Shown piece after piece: positions 6,466-6,769 of a stretch of DNA of 6,769 nucleotides. The notes beneath the pieces were generated by a model. It was not told the origin of the DNA. It saw only the letters and a program-made list of their open reading frames with translations, and ran no database searches. The position numbers were made by a program, and so were the translations under genes. Source of the DNA: Bacteroides sp. (GTDB taxonomy: Bacteria > Bacteroidota > Bacteroidia > Bacteroidales > Bacteroidaceae); assembly GCA_030151635.1 (NCBI GenBank), contig JASLDF010000010.1, forward strand, positions 1 to 6,769, in the 5' to 3' direction. Within the stretch, counting starts at the first letter, position 1. The number at the start of each line of letters is the position of its first letter.

Positions 6466-6506
6466 GTTACCTTAGTAAGAAGACTCAGTCTTCTTACTAA
6501 GGTAAC
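6466..6506. repeat. Perfect 41-bp palindrome (20-bp arms, 1-bp centre)
   Basis: GTTACCTTAGTAAGAAGACT (6466-6485) is repeated as its exact reverse complement at 6487-6506 around a single C at 6486. As RNA it would fold into a long hairpin with a 3-nt loop. There is no T-run on the right and no A-run directly on the left, so it does not look like an intrinsic terminator. The preceding gene also already has a strong one 37 bp upstream. It lies in a 247-bp gene-free spacer between that gene and tRNA-Arg. Options are a dispersed palindromic repeat, a large dimeric or tetrameric protein-binding site, or the scar of a mobile element. The sequence alone does not decide. Confidence 0.9.
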
Positions 6507-6569
6507 TCAAGCATCTCAGGGAGAAGGATATTTTATACTCTAAAAGACATTTTTTTGAGTGAATTTGTT

Positions 6570-6601
6570 GTTGGTAGGATACCAATAATAATGTATATTT
6601 G
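6570..6601 (+). promoter_or_regulatory. Promoter of tRNA-Arg
   Basis: GTTG at 6570-6573 (-33 element) and TATATTTG at 6594-6601 (-7 element, TAnnTTTG) are separated by 20 bp. Transcription would begin near 6608, about 9 nt before the mature tRNA 5' end, leaving a short leader for RNase P. The spacer holds a perfect 6-bp inverted repeat, TTGGTA-GGA-TACCAA (6571-6585). Confidence 0.7.
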
Positions 6602-6616
6602 TAAGTCTTTATAAAT

Positions 6617-6688
6617 GGCCTCGTAGTTCAACGGATAGAATAGAAGTTTCCTAAACTTTAGATCCGAGTTCGATTCTCGGCGAGGTCA
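6617..6688 (+). tRNA. tRNA-Arg (anticodon CCT, reads AGG)
   Basis: A 72-nt cloverleaf can be drawn by hand. Acceptor GGCCTCG pairs with CGAGGTC (one G-U). The D arm is GTTC/GAAT with loop AACGGATA. Anticodon stem GAAGT/ACTTT encloses loop TTCCTAA with anticodon CCT. The variable loop is AGAT, T stem CCGAG/CTCGG encloses loop TTCGATT, and the discriminator base is A (6688). The bases after the discriminator are CTA, so CCA is not encoded and must be added by tRNA nucleotidyltransferase. CCT reads the AGG arginine codon. It has its own promoter upstream and a hairpin terminator downstream, so it appears to be a single-gene unit. Confidence 0.96.
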
Positions 6689-6720
6689 CTACGAATTAAG
6701 TTGATAAAACGAATGCATAT

Positions 6721-6754
6721 AAGCCCTATAACACGTTGATGTTGTAGGGCTTTT
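6721..6754 (+). terminator. Intrinsic terminator downstream of tRNA-Arg
   Basis: AAGCCCTATAACA (6721-6733) pairs with TGTTGTAGGGCTT (6740-6752) with one T-G wobble, around the loop CGTTGA, followed by a short run of four T (6751-6754). The stem is strong but the T tail is short. It could also stop transcription arriving from a gene to the right of the window. Confidence 0.75.
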
Positions 6755-6769
6755 GGTTATCTTTAAGCA

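Noticed and set aside
6466..6506. Palindrome as a dif site for XerD
   Set aside because: Xer sites have about 11-bp arms around a 6-bp centre with imperfect symmetry. This one has 20-bp perfect arms and a 1-bp centre.
6537..6560. Possible hairpin ACTCTAAAA...TTTTTTTGAGT as a further terminator
   Set aside because: The stem is interrupted and almost all A/T, with the T-run inside the stem rather than after it.

Overview
The window reads as chromosomal DNA from an AT-rich member of the Bacteroidota, most likely order Bacteroidales. The reasons are: promoters that match the Bacteroidota sigma-ABfr pattern (TAnnTTTG at -7, TTG/TTTG about 20 bp upstream); A/T-rich leaders in place of clear Shine-Dalgarno sites; a pyruvate kinase of about 484 residues with an RMNTAHA motif; and a lipoprotein that joins an OmpA-like fold to TPR repeats. 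The genus cannot be fixed from the sequence alone.

Left part (1-3503, minus strand): a tightly packed operon-like run transcribed right to left. The order is aroQ (type II 3-dehydroquinate dehydratase), pyk (pyruvate kinase), a class I SAM-dependent O-methyltransferase resembling TrmR/COMT, rbfA (30S ribosome maturation factor), and the start of a LolC/E-type FtsX-family ABC transporter permease that runs off the window. Gaps are 31, 15 and 6 bp, followed by a 4-bp GTGA overlap. The run combines PEP metabolism, RNA/ribosome maturation and envelope biogenesis.

Centre (3504-4501): a 95-bp divergent intergenic region carries a TATCTTTG -7 box on each strand, then xerD (tyrosine recombinase for chromosome dimer resolution) on the plus strand with its full catalytic set.

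Right part (4502-6769, plus strand): a well-formed promoter (4613-4644) drives a 564-residue lipoprotein with an OmpA-like central domain and C-terminal TPRs. Its codon choice looks like that of a strongly expressed gene, and it ends at a strong intrinsic terminator (6397-6429). A perfect 41-bp palindrome of unknown role follows (6466-6506). Next come a promoter and tRNA-Arg(CCT) at 6617-6688, and another terminator-like hairpin near the end.

Most of the window is core housekeeping sequence. I found no CRISPR array, transposase, phage gene or defence system. The least explained items are the 41-bp palindrome, the face-to-face promoters between aroQ and xerD, and the altered OmpA-like domain of the lipoprotein.
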